Assembly: GCF_017812015.1 (NCBI RefSeq)
Contig: NZ_JADQTN010000002.1
Span: 915,067-979,066 of the forward strand
Length of the DNA stretch: 64,000 bases
Reading direction: 5' to 3'
Source of the DNA: Pontixanthobacter sp. CEM42
GTDB lineage: Bacteria; Pseudomonadota; Alphaproteobacteria; Sphingomonadales; Sphingomonadaceae
A model generated the notes under the pieces. It was not told the origin of the DNA and searched no databases. It was given only the letters and a program-made list of their open reading frames with translations. Below are positions 42,978 to 53,159 of the stretch, piece by piece (positions within the stretch are counted from its first letter, which is position 1; every line of letters starts with the position of its first letter). Both the position numbers and the translations under genes were made by a program.

Positions 42978-44819
42978 TTATCTGCTGGCCGATGTTCTGA
43001 AGTCTGTTAGCCGCTCGACTGCTCCCCAATCCGATATGATTGGCAGCTCTATGTATGAACCGTTCTTGGCACCATGGAAAACCGTGTTTTTCGCCACCAT
43101 TCTCTCAACGCTGGAATACAAGGGAGCGCCGGTGTTCAGGTTCCTAGCCCATTGCGGGAAGTTGCTTGATGAAATGTCGATGCCGATGCGGTGACCTGAG
43201 CCAAAGCGCCACGCGATCGGACCAAGGTCAATCTCGACCTGATAGGTCTCGCCCGATTTCATGAAGACTTCTTTCTGGAGGCCTTCCCTAAAACGGGCTC
43301 TAAGGATGCCTTCAGTCACCAGAGTGGCGGTTCCATCTGGTGCGATATCAAGGACCTTTACGGTGAAGTCCGTATCAGGCGCATTGGAGCTTACTGACAG
43401 GTTCCCGAACACGTGGCCTGCGATTACGACCTCTTCGGTCAACTTGCCACTGTCATAGGACAGGACATCGTCACGCTTGTCGCCGCGGACCTTTTGCTGA
43501 TCCAGCGGTCCGTGTGAAATCATCAGGTTCCGGCCACCAACGGTCGGGACAGGATTGTCGGGATCATAATCATAGGTGCGCGTGGCCGACTCAGTTGGCC
43601 CAGACTCGGACATCGCCAGCCCGCCATTCGCAGACAGATACCATTTGCTCGTCTCCGACGCGCTCAGCGGCCACGTGTCTGCGCCATACCATTCATTCTT
43701 GGCATTCGCGATCGGGAAGATCACGCGCGGCATATCGTCCAACGCGCTCTCATCACCTTTCAAGAGATAGTCGAACCACGGGATCATTGGCTTGATGGGC
43801 CAAACCGATGGATCCTCCGGCGTGAAATGCGTGCCGTTCAGGATCAAGAGACGTTGATTGAGCTCCTCCTTCTCACCCCGCGCAAAGGCGGTGATCTGGG
43901 ATGGTGCAAATACATCAAACCATGCGGCGACATAATAGGTCGGTACATCGGTCAATGACGCATCATAGTGTTTTGCTGCGGCGCTATTGGGTTTTGCATC
44001 CAGCATGGCGTTCCATGACGGAGTGGCCTCTGCGAAATGAGGATAATCCTTAATTGGCAAATGCTTCCAGACATCAAGGTTCTGTGGGTTCTCAAGATCA
44101 CTGAGAATGTCCCAGACTTTAAGACCCATGCCAATGCGGGCAGTCCTGCGATCAATGGGGCCATACCCCACTTCGGTGAAATGGTTTTTGTCGGCGGTCA
44201 GAATTTGCTCGCCAGCCCAAGGGAGGAACGTTTCCAGTTTGAGCACACCGCCCGGACCATACATGGCATCTGTGATAAGGTTCGGGGTGCCAATCTGGAC
44301 GTAGGAAGCATCGATCAGATTTGGTGCTTCGTCATTGGCCAACATCGCCATGATCGCTTCGATGGAATCGCCGGTGGTTCCGATCTTGCCGTTACTCCAC
44401 GGCTGCTTCTTGACCCAGTTGATCAACTCGACCGCGTCTTCGCGATCTTTCAAACCAAGCGCCGCACCTTGTGAACCGATCCGCCCCCGAGTGTGCTGTA
44501 TAACCAGTGCGTATCCAGCTTCGGTCACTTCCGGCCAGCCGATCTTACCAAGTTCGGAATTGGGAACATCGGTAAAGTCTTCGGTCGGCATGCCGGAAAG
44601 CGGGGTGTGCGGCAGTTCGTATGGCGAACGGACAATCAGGGTTGGAAAGGGGCCGTCGCCCTCTGGCAACCGTACGAAGGTGACAAGCTCTTTGCCGTCT
44701 TTCATCGTGATGGTTGGACCGGTGTATTTGGCCGAAAAGGCCCACGGAATTGCAGCGAACCCCAAGACAATGGCCAGGGTAAGCAGTGAGCCCACGGCTA
44801 TGGCGATTTTTTTCAACAT
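42978..44819 (-). CDS. CocE/NonD family hydrolase (X-Pro dipeptidyl-peptidase-like)
   Basis: A protein of 613 aa with an N-terminal signal or anchor segment (AIAVGSLLTLAIVLGFAAIPW). The alpha/beta-hydrolase domain has the nucleophile in GTTGDSIEAIMAML, where the family usually shows GDSYxG, and a likely acid/His region near LLILNGTHFTPEDPSVWP. A C-terminal jelly-roll domain (~390-600, ending GSGHRIGIDISSSNFPQWARN) is typical of X-Pro peptidases, cocaine esterase and glutaryl-acylases. It hydrolyses an ester or amide outside the cytoplasm; the substrate is unknown. It stands alone, 285 bases from the LytTR gene. Confidence 0.85.
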   Translation of the reverse strand: MLKKIAIAVGSLLTLAIVLGFAAIPWAFSAKYTGPTITMKDGKELVTFVRLPEGDGPFPTLIVRSPYELPHTPLSGMPTEDFTDVPNSELGKIGWPEVTEAGYALVIQHTRGRIGSQGAALGLKDREDAVELINWVKKQPWSNGKIGTTGDSIEAIMAMLANDEAPNLIDASYVQIGTPNLITDAMYGPGGVLKLETFLPWAGEQILTADKNHFTEVGYGPIDRRTARIGMGLKVWDILSDLENPQNLDVWKHLPIKDYPHFAEATPSWNAMLDAKPNSAAAKHYDASLTDVPTYYVAAWFDVFAPSQITAFARGEKEELNQRLLILNGTHFTPEDPSVWPIKPMIPWFDYLLKGDESALDDMPRVIFPIANAKNEWYGADTWPLSASETSKWYLSANGGLAMSESGPTESATRTYDYDPDNPVPTVGGRNLMISHGPLDQQKVRGDKRDDVLSYDSGKLTEEVVIAGHVFGNLSVSSNAPDTDFTVKVLDIAPDGTATLVTEGILRARFREGLQKEVFMKSGETYQVEIDLGPIAWRFGSGHRIGIDISSSNFPQWARNLNTGAPLYSSVERMVAKNTVFHGAKNGSYIELPIISDWGAVERLTDFRTSASR

Positions 44820-45104
44820 GACTTGGTCATCTCCGCTCTATTTCTGTGGCGCCTACGCGCGGCGTCCATCAGTTTGCGCTCTCATTTTTCGGCGCTTTAT
44901 CTCTCGGGGAATGCTCGGCGGGCATTGGGCCGATGCGAGCGTTCACCCGTCCGGGCTGGCAGTCATTTGATTGCCGAAAGCTTCTAAAGACGAGCGAGCA
45001 AAGGATGCACAGCGCTAATTCACGAATGGTCAGTTATTTGCATGAATGGGCTTTCGCGCGACTGCATTGCCCAGTGGTCGGTTGAATTTGAATTTGTGGA
45101 GAGC

Positions 45105-45968
45105 CTATGCCGCCGCCGAGGCTTGATCATCGGAGCGCCGTAGCTGGGCTAGAACTTCCTCTTTACGCGACCTGCTGATCGGCACTTCAAGGCCTGAACC
45201 GAGGACTGCGATCGTGTTCCGCCCGTTGCAAATGATGTCTTTGATGCTGGATCTGGCCACCCAATAGGACCGGTGCACCAGCACTCCGTCACGATCGCTC
45301 AACTCATCAACTGCGGCGCCAAACCTGTAGTGGATCAATTCACTCCCGAGGTTCGTGTGGACGAGGACGTAGTGCTGTTGTGCCTCAAGCGCGATCAATT
45401 TGGCGTGACGGTGCTGTTTGAGCTTTTCCCAGAATTCCGGCGTCTTCATGGATGCGACGGGTTCGGGTTTCTCAGCACTCTCTTCTTCTGCAATGTTGCC
45501 TTCTTCGTCGCCACAGAATCCAACAGGAAAAATCCAGTTCAGAATAGTGGTGGCGACAATGCATGGCACGGCCAGAAACAAGACTTCCTCTGCCAGCTCA
45601 CGCAGGACAACCGTGAGCATGCCTTCCCAAGGGGCGTCGAGGAGAAACGCCATATCGTTGACCCCGAAAACATAATCCACATAGGTCAGCGGGATCATCA
45701 GGAAAACGGCGGTGAACAGTCCGACCTTAAGCGTGACGAGGCAATATTTGACGATGTCGTGCGTGGTCCAGTCAACGCGTGTCCGGAACCACGCGGCAGC
45801 CCCGAATATAAAGCTGATCTCGACAACCCAGAAGCCGACGGAAGCGGGCATTGATAGCGATCTGATCACCGGGCCAGCGTTATAGAATGCGAACAATCCA
45901 TGCGCGACCAACAGCGCGATCAGAACGACGGCGCGACGTGCTATTGAATTGGCGCCCAATGCCGTCAC
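45105..45968 (-). CDS. Membrane-bound LytTR-family regulator
   Basis: A protein of 287 aa. Four or more membrane helices occupy residues ~10-155; an acidic linker (EEEGNIAEEESAEKPEP-like) follows; the C-terminal ~100 residues are a LytTR DNA-binding domain (LIALEAQQHYVLVHTN, DGVLVHRSYWVARSSI, VPISRSRKEEVLAQL). It is a one-component sensor that binds DNA from the membrane. It diverges from the two-component genes across a 400-base gap; targets are not visible. Confidence 0.85.
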   Translation of the reverse strand: MTALGANSIARRAVVLIALLVAHGLFAFYNAGPVIRSLSMPASVGFWVVEISFIFGAAAWFRTRVDWTTHDIVKYCLVTLKVGLFTAVFLMIPLTYVDYVFGVNDMAFLLDAPWEGMLTVVLRELAEEVLFLAVPCIVATTILNWIFPVGFCGDEEGNIAEEESAEKPEPVASMKTPEFWEKLKQHRHAKLIALEAQQHYVLVHTNLGSELIHYRFGAAVDELSDRDGVLVHRSYWVARSSIKDIICNGRNTIAVLGSGLEVPISRSRKEEVLAQLRRSDDQASAAA

Positions 45969-46369
45969 CTTGATTCCTGCGGCCAGCCTGCGAATACCCT
46001 ATAGATAACGATCATGGCGCTTTCTTAGCGCATTGCCGCTATTATTGGGACCAGTCTGACCCTTCGTTTACAATATAACAAAAAAATTTACGAAGCAGAG
46101 ATGCTGGAGTAACCGGGTGGCGTCAGGATTACAATTCGAACTAGATCACTCTGGCACACTCAATCAAAGCTTCTCTCGCCCCCGCTCGGGCAACGTCATC
46201 GACGATCCAAGTGACTGTGTCTTTTGCGCTTTATCGATCGAAGTTCATCGAGACGTACGTATCCTGAGCAAGCCAAAATTGCGTACTCACTTCGCGACCT
46301 GTCGATTAACGGGCTCGCACACTATAAGCCGCTGCAGCGACTGAGCTGCGAATTGAGGAGCCGCGAAGA
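45969..46369. other. Shared upstream region of LytTR and two-component genes
   Basis: A 401-base gap, AT-rich around 46070-46095 (likely promoter area). A 75-codon frame at 46117-46344 has no recognisable features and I do not call it. Regulatory sites for both divergent units must lie here. Confidence 0.45.
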
Positions 46370-47056
46370 ATGACTGTCAGCCTGTTGGTGATTGACGATG
46401 ATGAAAAGCTTACAGGGATGCTCAAGGAGTACCTTACGCGTTCGGATTTCAACGTGTCGCTAGCTCATACCGGTGCCGAAGGGTTGGCCATGCATGCCGA
46501 GCAGCGGTTTGAGGCCGTGGTTCTTGATCTCATGCTGCCGGACTCCAACGGGCTTGATGTCTGTCAGGCCCTGCAAAAGGAATCGAGCGTTCCCGTGATC
46601 ATGCTTACAGCCAAGGGGGATCCGATGGATAGGATCGTTGGACTGGAAGTGGGCGCCGACGATTACCTTCCCAAACCGTTTGAGTCGCGGGAACTGCTCG
46701 CCCGGTTAAGAGCCGTTTTGCGCCGCGGAGGTGAAAAGGATGTTGTTGAGCGCGAACGGTTCGGTCGGCTTGATATTGACCGCGGCGCAATGGAGGTTCG
46801 GCTGGATGGCCAAAGGTGTGAGCTGACGTCATATCAATTCCAAGTTCTGGACCTGTTTGCCAAGAATGCGGGAGCAGTGATGAGCAGAGATGCTGTCATG
46901 ATGAGGCTCAAGGGCAACGGGATAGAGGTTTTTGACAGGTCTATCGATGTCCATATCTCGCGCATCAGATCCGCGATTGAAGAAGATCCAAAGCATCCCA
47001 AAAGGCTGATAACCGTTCGCGGAATTGGCTATGTGTTTGCCAAGAGTCAGGACTAG
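46370..47056 (+). CDS. OmpR-family response regulator
   Basis: A protein of 228 aa. The receiver domain (1-120) has the acidic pair DDD (9-11), phosphoacceptor Asp 53 in VVLDLMLPDS, and the switch Thr and Lys in VIMLTAKGD and DDYLPKPF. The C-terminal OmpR winged helix (~130-225) ends in PKRLITVRGIGYVFAK. The ribosome site GAGGAG precedes the ATG. The paired kinase follows. The group is closest in style to CpxR/RstA regulators that answer envelope stress. Confidence 0.9.
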   Translation: MTVSLLVIDDDEKLTGMLKEYLTRSDFNVSLAHTGAEGLAMHAEQRFEAVVLDLMLPDSNGLDVCQALQKESSVPVIMLTAKGDPMDRIVGLEVGADDYLPKPFESRELLARLRAVLRRGGEKDVVERERFGRLDIDRGAMEVRLDGQRCELTSYQFQVLDLFAKNAGAVMSRDAVMMRLKGNGIEVFDRSIDVHISRIRSAIEEDPKHPKRLITVRGIGYVFAKSQD

Positions 47057-47088
47057 CGATCTTTAGGCCCCGCCTCTTTGTCCGCATC

Positions 47089-48327
47089 ATGGTGGTTGTG
47101 GTGGCAAGCCTTATGGCTTTTGCCACCAGCGCTTACTTCATTTTCAAGCGGGTCGAGGTGTCGCAATATGACAGCGTCGTGGTCGACAAGAGCGCGCCTC
47201 TGTTTGCCACCCTGCTGCCCGAAGTTGGCTCCTCCAATGACACATATGATGCCGCGTTGAAGGAAATCGGTGGTGTTCTGGAAATGAACATCACACTGTA
47301 TGACGAGGAGCGCGCGCTGCTCGCGACGAGCGATTTCGTGTCGCCCATAGGCGCAACCGGCTTTCGACTTGGAGACTGGGAGGTTAGCCAGGATCAGCTG
47401 CATTGGACGACGCAATTGAGCGATGGTCGGTGGATTGTCGTTGATCTTGAAGAGCCACCAGAGACCGAAGAACTGCGGACCCTGATCATGGTTCTGTTTG
47501 CGACCGCAATCGTCCTGATTCTGGTTATGTATCCGTTTATCCGCAGTCTGACTGCGCGGCTTGAGACTCTTCAGCGTGCAGCGGTGAGAGTGGGGTCGGG
47601 AAAGCTTAGAACGCGGGTTGATGTTCGCGGCAATGACGAGGTCGCCTCGGTTGCGAAGAGCTTTAACGGCGCCGTCGATCAGATCGAGAAACTGGTTTCG
47701 TCCCAACGACTCTTGCTGGCCAACACCTCTCACGAACTCAGAACACCCTTGGCGAGGGTTCAACTGGGTCTTGATCTGGTTGAGAGCGATGTTCCCCCTA
47801 AGCAATATCGCTCCATCAAGAAGGACATCCGAGAGCTGGACGAACTCATCGATGAACTTCTGCTGCTATCGAGGTTCGATGCACCGGATTTTCGGATGAC
47901 CGTTGGAGAGGTCGACCTGGTCGCGCTTTCAGCAGAAGAGTGCGCTCATTATGTCGGCTGCCAACTGGCGAGCGAAATCGTGCCGCGCATCACCGGCGAT
48001 CAGAAAATGATCCGTCGCTTGCTGCGCAACCTTTTGGACAATGCAGAGAAGCACGGGGCCCAACCGATAAGTGTAGAGCTCAGCGAACGGACCGGTTTTG
48101 TTGATCTGATTGTGTCGGACAAAGGGCCGGGAATCTCGATGAGTGACCGGACGCATGTTTTTGATGCTTTCTATCGTGCATCGCATCGTCAGAACACGCC
48201 GGGCCACGGCCTTGGTTTGGCTCTCGTCAAGAGTATCGCAGATGCGCATAATGCAGATATCAAGGTGACAGCAGAGCCTGGCTTCTCGATCACCATCAGC
48301 TTCCCAGTTCGGACAACATCGGATTGA
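47089..48327 (+). CDS. Sensor histidine kinase (CpxA/RstB-like)
   Basis: A kinase of 412 aa: N-terminal membrane helix (VVVVASLMAFATSAYF), a short periplasmic domain (~25-135), a second helix (LIMVLFATAIVLILVMYPF), HAMP (~155-205), HisKA with phospho-His 215 in ANTSHELRTPLARV, and HATPase with LLDNAEKHG, DKGPGIS and GHGLGLALVK. The ATG at 47089 is the first possible start; the frame is open a little further upstream (encoding FRPRLFVRI), as kinases of this type usually begin, but no start codon is there. It directly follows its response regulator. Confidence 0.9.
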   Translation: MVVVVASLMAFATSAYFIFKRVEVSQYDSVVVDKSAPLFATLLPEVGSSNDTYDAALKEIGGVLEMNITLYDEERALLATSDFVSPIGATGFRLGDWEVSQDQLHWTTQLSDGRWIVVDLEEPPETEELRTLIMVLFATAIVLILVMYPFIRSLTARLETLQRAAVRVGSGKLRTRVDVRGNDEVASVAKSFNGAVDQIEKLVSSQRLLLANTSHELRTPLARVQLGLDLVESDVPPKQYRSIKKDIRELDELIDELLLLSRFDAPDFRMTVGEVDLVALSAEECAHYVGCQLASEIVPRITGDQKMIRRLLRNLLDNAEKHGAQPISVELSERTGFVDLIVSDKGPGISMSDRTHVFDAFYRASHRQNTPGHGLGLALVKSIADAHNADIKVTAEPGFSITISFPVRTTSD

Positions 48328-48354
48328 GGCACACCCAAGGGAGACACTAGGGTT

Positions 48355-49317
48355 ATGAAGTTAGTGAAAATTTTCGCAGTTCTGGGTGTCATCGTTGCCT
48401 TACTGGCCGGTGCGGTTTTCCATTACTTCATGGATGGCGCCCTTCCCGAAGACCCCGAATTTGCGATCAACATCGAAGAATTGAGGGAGCTTGCAGAAGC
48501 GCCGAGTGAGCTGCGACCGACCACGATTGAATATGAGATTGTCGCACGCCGCGATGTTCCCAAGCTGGGCACTCAGGCAGGGCTTGAACGGTCGCCTATC
48601 ACTATGGCGAGAGCTGTGTTTCGGCTGCGTTCGGAATGGGGCGACACGATGATTGATGTCGGCATGACGGACGCGACGCGGCAGGAGTTCATGGCCGAAG
48701 ATGTCTTTGAGGCCGAGGCAATGGAGCGCGTCACAGCTGCGGTGGCTGGTGCGCGCAGTATCGTCGTCACTCACGAACACCCCGATCATATCGGATTGTT
48801 GGGGCAGATCGAATCAATCCGGCCAGATGCCGACGGGATTCTCCTTACCGCCGAGCAACTGGCGGGCATTCCCAAGTTTGCGGACAATGGCGAACTTCCT
48901 GCCATGCTCGCCGGACTGAAACCAGTAAGCTCCGACAAACCCACCGTCGTGGCACCGGGCGTGGTTATGTTGCCAGCAGCGGGCCATACGCCGGGCAGCG
49001 TGATTTTCTTCGTTGCCATGGCTGATGGTAGAGAGGTCTTGTTCTTGGGCGACACGGTTTGGAACATGTCCAACATCCGTGATGCTTTGGGTCGACCGCG
49101 TTTCGTTCAGCAATTCCTGATGCCGGAACCAGAAGATCGCGGTGCGGTCTATGATCAGTTGGCCAGCGTAATTGCCTTGGCAGAGCGCGAGCCCGACTTG
49201 ATCATGCTGCCATCGCATGATGAGGACAATATCGATGGTCTGGTGAAGCTGGGTTTGCTCTCGCATCAGATGAATTCCGAGCCTGAGCCTGCGTTGCAAG
49301 CCGAAACTGCGCCGTAG
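48355..49317 (+). CDS. Metallo-beta-lactamase-fold hydrolase, membrane anchored
   Basis: A protein of 320 aa with an N-terminal hydrophobic segment (IFAVLGVIVALLAGAVFHYF) that exports or anchors it. The metal-site motifs are complete: VTHEHPDHIG (HxHxDH), GHTPGS, LGDTVW and a final His in LPSHDED. It is codirectional with the two-component genes and 27 bases after the kinase, so it may be a third gene of that operon. It probably hydrolyses a lactone, thioester or similar bond in the periplasm; a lactonase role is possible but unproven. Confidence 0.82.
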   Translation: MKLVKIFAVLGVIVALLAGAVFHYFMDGALPEDPEFAINIEELRELAEAPSELRPTTIEYEIVARRDVPKLGTQAGLERSPITMARAVFRLRSEWGDTMIDVGMTDATRQEFMAEDVFEAEAMERVTAAVAGARSIVVTHEHPDHIGLLGQIESIRPDADGILLTAEQLAGIPKFADNGELPAMLAGLKPVSSDKPTVVAPGVVMLPAAGHTPGSVIFFVAMADGREVLFLGDTVWNMSNIRDALGRPRFVQQFLMPEPEDRGAVYDQLASVIALAEREPDLIMLPSHDEDNIDGLVKLGLLSHQMNSEPEPALQAETAP

Positions 49318-49549
49318 ACCGCGGATCGAGCGATCCAACTAGCTCTTGGGCTCTTCTCGAGCGCATCTTGCTCTAACCTTTAGGAAAAATGCTCGAAGCG
49401 CAACGGTTAGGCGCCGATTGTGGCCATGCCCATTCGTGAAAAATCCTGCCCTTTCGTGATTTTGCCGCCCTGCAAGGCGCCCTCATCCCCTAGTTCGGCT
49501 GGGACATAAACCATCCGTCAGAGCGGAGGTTTGGGACATTTTATGAGGC

Positions 49550-49565
49550 GCCCACCTTTGTGGGC
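49550..49565 (+). promoter_or_regulatory. Small leader hairpin before the TonB receptor gene
   Basis: GCCCAC-CTTT-GTGGGC forms a perfect 6-bp stem with a 4-base loop, ending 20 bases before the receptor ATG and just ahead of its ribosome site (GGGGAG). It could tune translation or be fortuitous. Confidence 0.35.
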
Positions 49566-49585
49566 ACCCATGGGGAGAGAGAAAA

Positions 49586-51805
49586 ATGAGGAAAAATAAC
49601 AAGATAGCTGCGCTTGCTTCTGGTGCATCTGCATTTGCACTGTTGATTTCGGCGCAAGCAGCAAGCGCTCAGCAAGAAAGTGACCCACAAGAAGCGGATG
49701 AGGCCTCCGGCAACGCGCTGGACGTGATTATCGTCACGGCGAAAAAGCGCGAATCTGACGTCCAGGCCGTATCAAGCGCTGTCACCGCGATCGGTGGCGA
49801 ACAAATCAAGGAAAGCAGAATTCGGGTAGCCGAGGACATTCTGGCCCTTACGCCGGGCGCGGCCGTCGCATCGTCTGGACCGCTCGAACAGCTCTTCTCT
49901 CTGCGAGGCATCTCTTCGGGCACCGAAGGTGCATCAGGTGATGCTGGCGTTCTGATGATGATCGACGGGGAAGTGATCTCGCGTGACTTCATGCGTTCTG
50001 GTGCATTCTTCGACGTTGAACGGGTTGAAGTCCTGCGTGGTCCGCAAGGCACCACCTACGGACGCAACTCAACTGGCGGTGTGTTCCATATCATCACGAA
50101 CCAGCCGACTTTCGATCTAGAGGCTGGTGCGCGCGTCGAGATCGGGAACTTTGGTCTGATCGAATCTGAGGCCTATGTCTCCGCCCCCTTGTCGGACAAG
50201 GTGGCCGCTCGCTTGAGCTTCTATTCTCAGGATCAGGATGGATATTCTGTCGATGCCGTAACTGGCAATGACATCAATTTCTCAAACGTAGTGGCACTGC
50301 GCGGTCAATTGCTTTTTGAGCCAACGGACAATCTGTCGATCCTTGTGCGCTCGCATTACTCAGATGAGGACCACGGACCGAAGGCTCGTAAGCTGTATGA
50401 TCCGACGCTGCCTTATGCCGACCCTAACCTGGGTTTCTCATTCACTGAGCTGAGTACCGATCCGTACCTTGTTTCCAACACACCAGTTGATGGAATTCAA
50501 CGTGAGATATTTGGCGGAGCGATCGAGCTTAACTGGTCGAATGATTCCATTGATATCTTCTCTTTGACTGCCGTACGCAGAGGCGCCGCAGATGTCGAGC
50601 GCGACATTTTTGGCACCGATCAACGGGTCGTTATCCAGCTCGCGTCAGAGCGTGCGACAACGATCGATCAGGAAATCCGTATTTCGAATGCCCCTTCGGC
50701 AGAGACATTCACCTGGATGTTGGGCCTGTTCTATCTGAACGAAGACACGTCGCGGTCGGAAACGAAAGTCGTTCTGCCTGACGTGCTGGGCGGATTTGTC
50801 GCGACCGAGCAGAACTTCACTCAGACCAACGTAACCGACTCATTCGGTATCTTCGGCGATCTTCAGATTGCTCTGAGCGATTACACCAAGCTTGAGCTGG
50901 GATTGCGCTACTCACTCGATGAAAAGGAGCAGTCGATCTTTCACGAGGCAACCGGCTTCTTGGCAGATGCCTTCCTGCTTGATCCGAGCAACCCCGTCCA
51001 AGGTCAAGCGGACGCAACCTTCGATAGTGTGACCTGGAAAGTTGCGCTCAATCAGGAGGTCGCGCCTGACATCTTCGTTTATGGAAGTGCTGGGAACGGA
51101 TACAAGTCCGGCGGTTTCAACCCGGAGCCCGCCACCAATCTTGATGCGGTCACCCCCTTCGACGAAGAAACGGTGTTGAGCTATGAGGTAGGACTTAAGT
51201 CGGAGTTGTTCGACAACAGCCTGCGCCTCAATCTTTCGCTGTTCCATACCGACTTCACCGACATTCAGGCGGAATTCTTCACCGCTGCGGGATCTGTCGT
51301 GGTCAACAATGTCGCAAGCGCACGAATTTCCGGTGTTGAGCTGGAAACGCTCTGGCGACCTATCGACGTATTGACGCTCGGCTTCTCCGGCTCGCTATAC
51401 GATCATGAGTATGACGAGTTCATTGATCAAGACGGCATCGACAATTCCGGCAATCCGCTCGCCAACGTTCCGGACTGGACAATTGCCGCGACGGCTCAGC
51501 TTGATATCCCGCTGCCCTCGGGCATGGGAAGCTTGCGAGCTCGCACAGACTTCCAGCTTCGCGATGACGTGAATGAAGATGCCAATCCTGATCCGATTTT
51601 CGGCGTCCGTCCGGGCGAAGAGATGCTTGATCTAAGGTTGGCCTGGCAGTCAGAGAACCAAGATTTCGAAGTCGCACTGTGGGCTCAAAACGTTCTAGAC
51701 AATGCTGAAATCACCGACATTGGGCCAATGGCGAACTTTAGCCAGAGACAGGCCGGTTATGCCGCTCCGCGGACGTACGGCATCTCATTCAGCGCTAGCT
51801 ATTAA
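49586..51805 (+). CDS. TonB-dependent outer-membrane receptor
   Basis: A receptor of 739 aa. Signal peptide to ~28 (ALLISAQAASAQ), a TonB box-like LDVIIVTAKKRESDVQ, a plug domain with FSLRGISSGTEG and the EVLRGPQGTTYGRNSTGG motif, then a 22-strand barrel ending in the terminal Phe-rich YGISFSASY. It belongs to the large sphingomonad group of receptors with unknown organic substrates rather than to clear siderophore receptors. It is followed after 57 bases by an alpha/beta hydrolase that could process the imported compound. Confidence 0.9.
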   Translation: MRKNNKIAALASGASAFALLISAQAASAQQESDPQEADEASGNALDVIIVTAKKRESDVQAVSSAVTAIGGEQIKESRIRVAEDILALTPGAAVASSGPLEQLFSLRGISSGTEGASGDAGVLMMIDGEVISRDFMRSGAFFDVERVEVLRGPQGTTYGRNSTGGVFHIITNQPTFDLEAGARVEIGNFGLIESEAYVSAPLSDKVAARLSFYSQDQDGYSVDAVTGNDINFSNVVALRGQLLFEPTDNLSILVRSHYSDEDHGPKARKLYDPTLPYADPNLGFSFTELSTDPYLVSNTPVDGIQREIFGGAIELNWSNDSIDIFSLTAVRRGAADVERDIFGTDQRVVIQLASERATTIDQEIRISNAPSAETFTWMLGLFYLNEDTSRSETKVVLPDVLGGFVATEQNFTQTNVTDSFGIFGDLQIALSDYTKLELGLRYSLDEKEQSIFHEATGFLADAFLLDPSNPVQGQADATFDSVTWKVALNQEVAPDIFVYGSAGNGYKSGGFNPEPATNLDAVTPFDEETVLSYEVGLKSELFDNSLRLNLSLFHTDFTDIQAEFFTAAGSVVVNNVASARISGVELETLWRPIDVLTLGFSGSLYDHEYDEFIDQDGIDNSGNPLANVPDWTIAATAQLDIPLPSGMGSLRARTDFQLRDDVNEDANPDPIFGVRPGEEMLDLRLAWQSENQDFEVALWAQNVLDNAEITDIGPMANFSQRQAGYAAPRTYGISFSASY

Positions 51806-51862
51806 CGCTGAGTTGCCCAGAGTTTTCAAATCCCCCTTCAATCCGATGCAAGGAAATCCAAT

Positions 51863-53155
51863 ATGAGTATTCTAAGCAAAAAAATCTGTTGCTCCTTCGC
51901 TGTCTCATGCCTTTTCGCATCGTCGGCTGGCATAGTTTCGCCTGCCGCCGCCGATCCTGGAGAAGCGAGTGAAACTTACCGGGATGTAGACGGAAACTTA
52001 ACCGAGCGCTGGGTTTGGGGTGGTGCGGATCCTGAAGTTCTGAGCTCGACTTTTGAAGCGATGAAATCATCACAGGTCGAACGAAGCAATCCGGAGCTTT
52101 ATGACACGATTGCAGAGTTCGGCCCTGGTCACTGGACATACGAGTTCCTGGCTCTGGGTGATGGAGAAATGAAGCGTGCTGCCACAGCAGAGGCTGCAGG
52201 CGACAGAGATGGCGCCCGTGATGCCTATTTCAGCGCTTCCAACTATTATCAGATCGGCAAATTCCCGTTCATTCGCACGGCGGATTATCCATACTACCTC
52301 TTCGCCTACAAGCGCAGCATGGTTGCGTATGAGAAGGCGGGGGAGTTTCTGCCTGTTCCGCTGGAAGTCGTAAATCTGCCGTATAAAGGACGTGCGATCA
52401 GGGGGTACCTCCACCTGACCCCAGCTGCGTTGGAAAACCCGGCACCATTGGTTGTCGTGTCCGGCGGCATCGATACGTTCAAAGTCGAGCACTTCCCGCT
52501 TGTCAAAGCCTTGAACGAGGCGGGCATGTCGGCGTTGGTGGTTGATCTGCCGGGTGTGGGTGAAAGCAACTTCCTGCCTTCAAACCACAAACATGATGCG
52601 GTCTACAGCGCGTTCCTGGATGCTCTTTCGAGTGATCCGAGGATTGATGGCGATAATGTCGGCGCCTGGGCTGCGAGTTGGGGTGGCAATGCCGCAGCGC
52701 GTGCAGCCTTTACCGACGATCGCTTTGGCGCAGTGGTCTCCGCTTGCGGACCTGTGCATGCCGCACTCTCAATCCCCGATCAGGCGGCGCGTCAGGCTCC
52801 TGACGCCGTCAGGGCCAACACGCCGAAAGTCGTTTTCGATGTGGTCACGGATCGGTTGGGAATGCAGCCGCCCATCGACAATGCGCAATTGCCTGAATTC
52901 GCAGATCGTCTGCGCAAATTCTCTCTGGTGGAGCAAGGGCTAGTTGGCGGGTCTGTTCGGACGAAAACCCCGGTAATGGTGATCAACACCAGAAGCGACA
53001 GTGTGGCTCCTCCCGAAGACATGGAAGTTTTGGCAGCCGCGTCAGAGAATGGAAAGGTCTTCTACACCGATGGAGAGGGGCACTGCGGTTCGCGCGTTCC
53101 GATCATCGCGAACTCCGTTCCGTGGCTCGCGTCGCATCTCTTGAACGGAGAATAG
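51863..53155 (+). CDS. Secreted FrsA-like alpha/beta hydrolase
   Basis: A protein of 430 aa with a signal peptide (CSFAVSCLFASSAGIVSPAAA). An N-terminal helical domain (~30-165) precedes an alpha/beta-hydrolase core: the nucleophile elbow is GAWAASWGGNAA (Ser), the likely acid is in VINTRSDSVAPPEDM and the His in GEGHCGSR. The layout resembles FrsA and the 2,6-dihydropseudooxynicotine hydrolase group, which cut C-C or ester bonds. It is 57 bases after the TonB receptor gene and 4 bases before the small membrane protein, so the three may be one transcript. Confidence 0.82.
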   Translation: MSILSKKICCSFAVSCLFASSAGIVSPAAADPGEASETYRDVDGNLTERWVWGGADPEVLSSTFEAMKSSQVERSNPELYDTIAEFGPGHWTYEFLALGDGEMKRAATAEAAGDRDGARDAYFSASNYYQIGKFPFIRTADYPYYLFAYKRSMVAYEKAGEFLPVPLEVVNLPYKGRAIRGYLHLTPAALENPAPLVVVSGGIDTFKVEHFPLVKALNEAGMSALVVDLPGVGESNFLPSNHKHDAVYSAFLDALSSDPRIDGDNVGAWAASWGGNAAARAAFTDDRFGAVVSACGPVHAALSIPDQAARQAPDAVRANTPKVVFDVVTDRLGMQPPIDNAQLPEFADRLRKFSLVEQGLVGGSVRTKTPVMVINTRSDSVAPPEDMEVLAAASENGKVFYTDGEGHCGSRVPIIANSVPWLASHLLNGE

Positions 53156-53159
53156 TAAG

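Noticed and set aside
46117..46344. A 75-codon frame in the gap before the response regulator
   Set aside because: No ribosome site, no hydrophobic or domain pattern, and it lies where the divergent promoters are expected.
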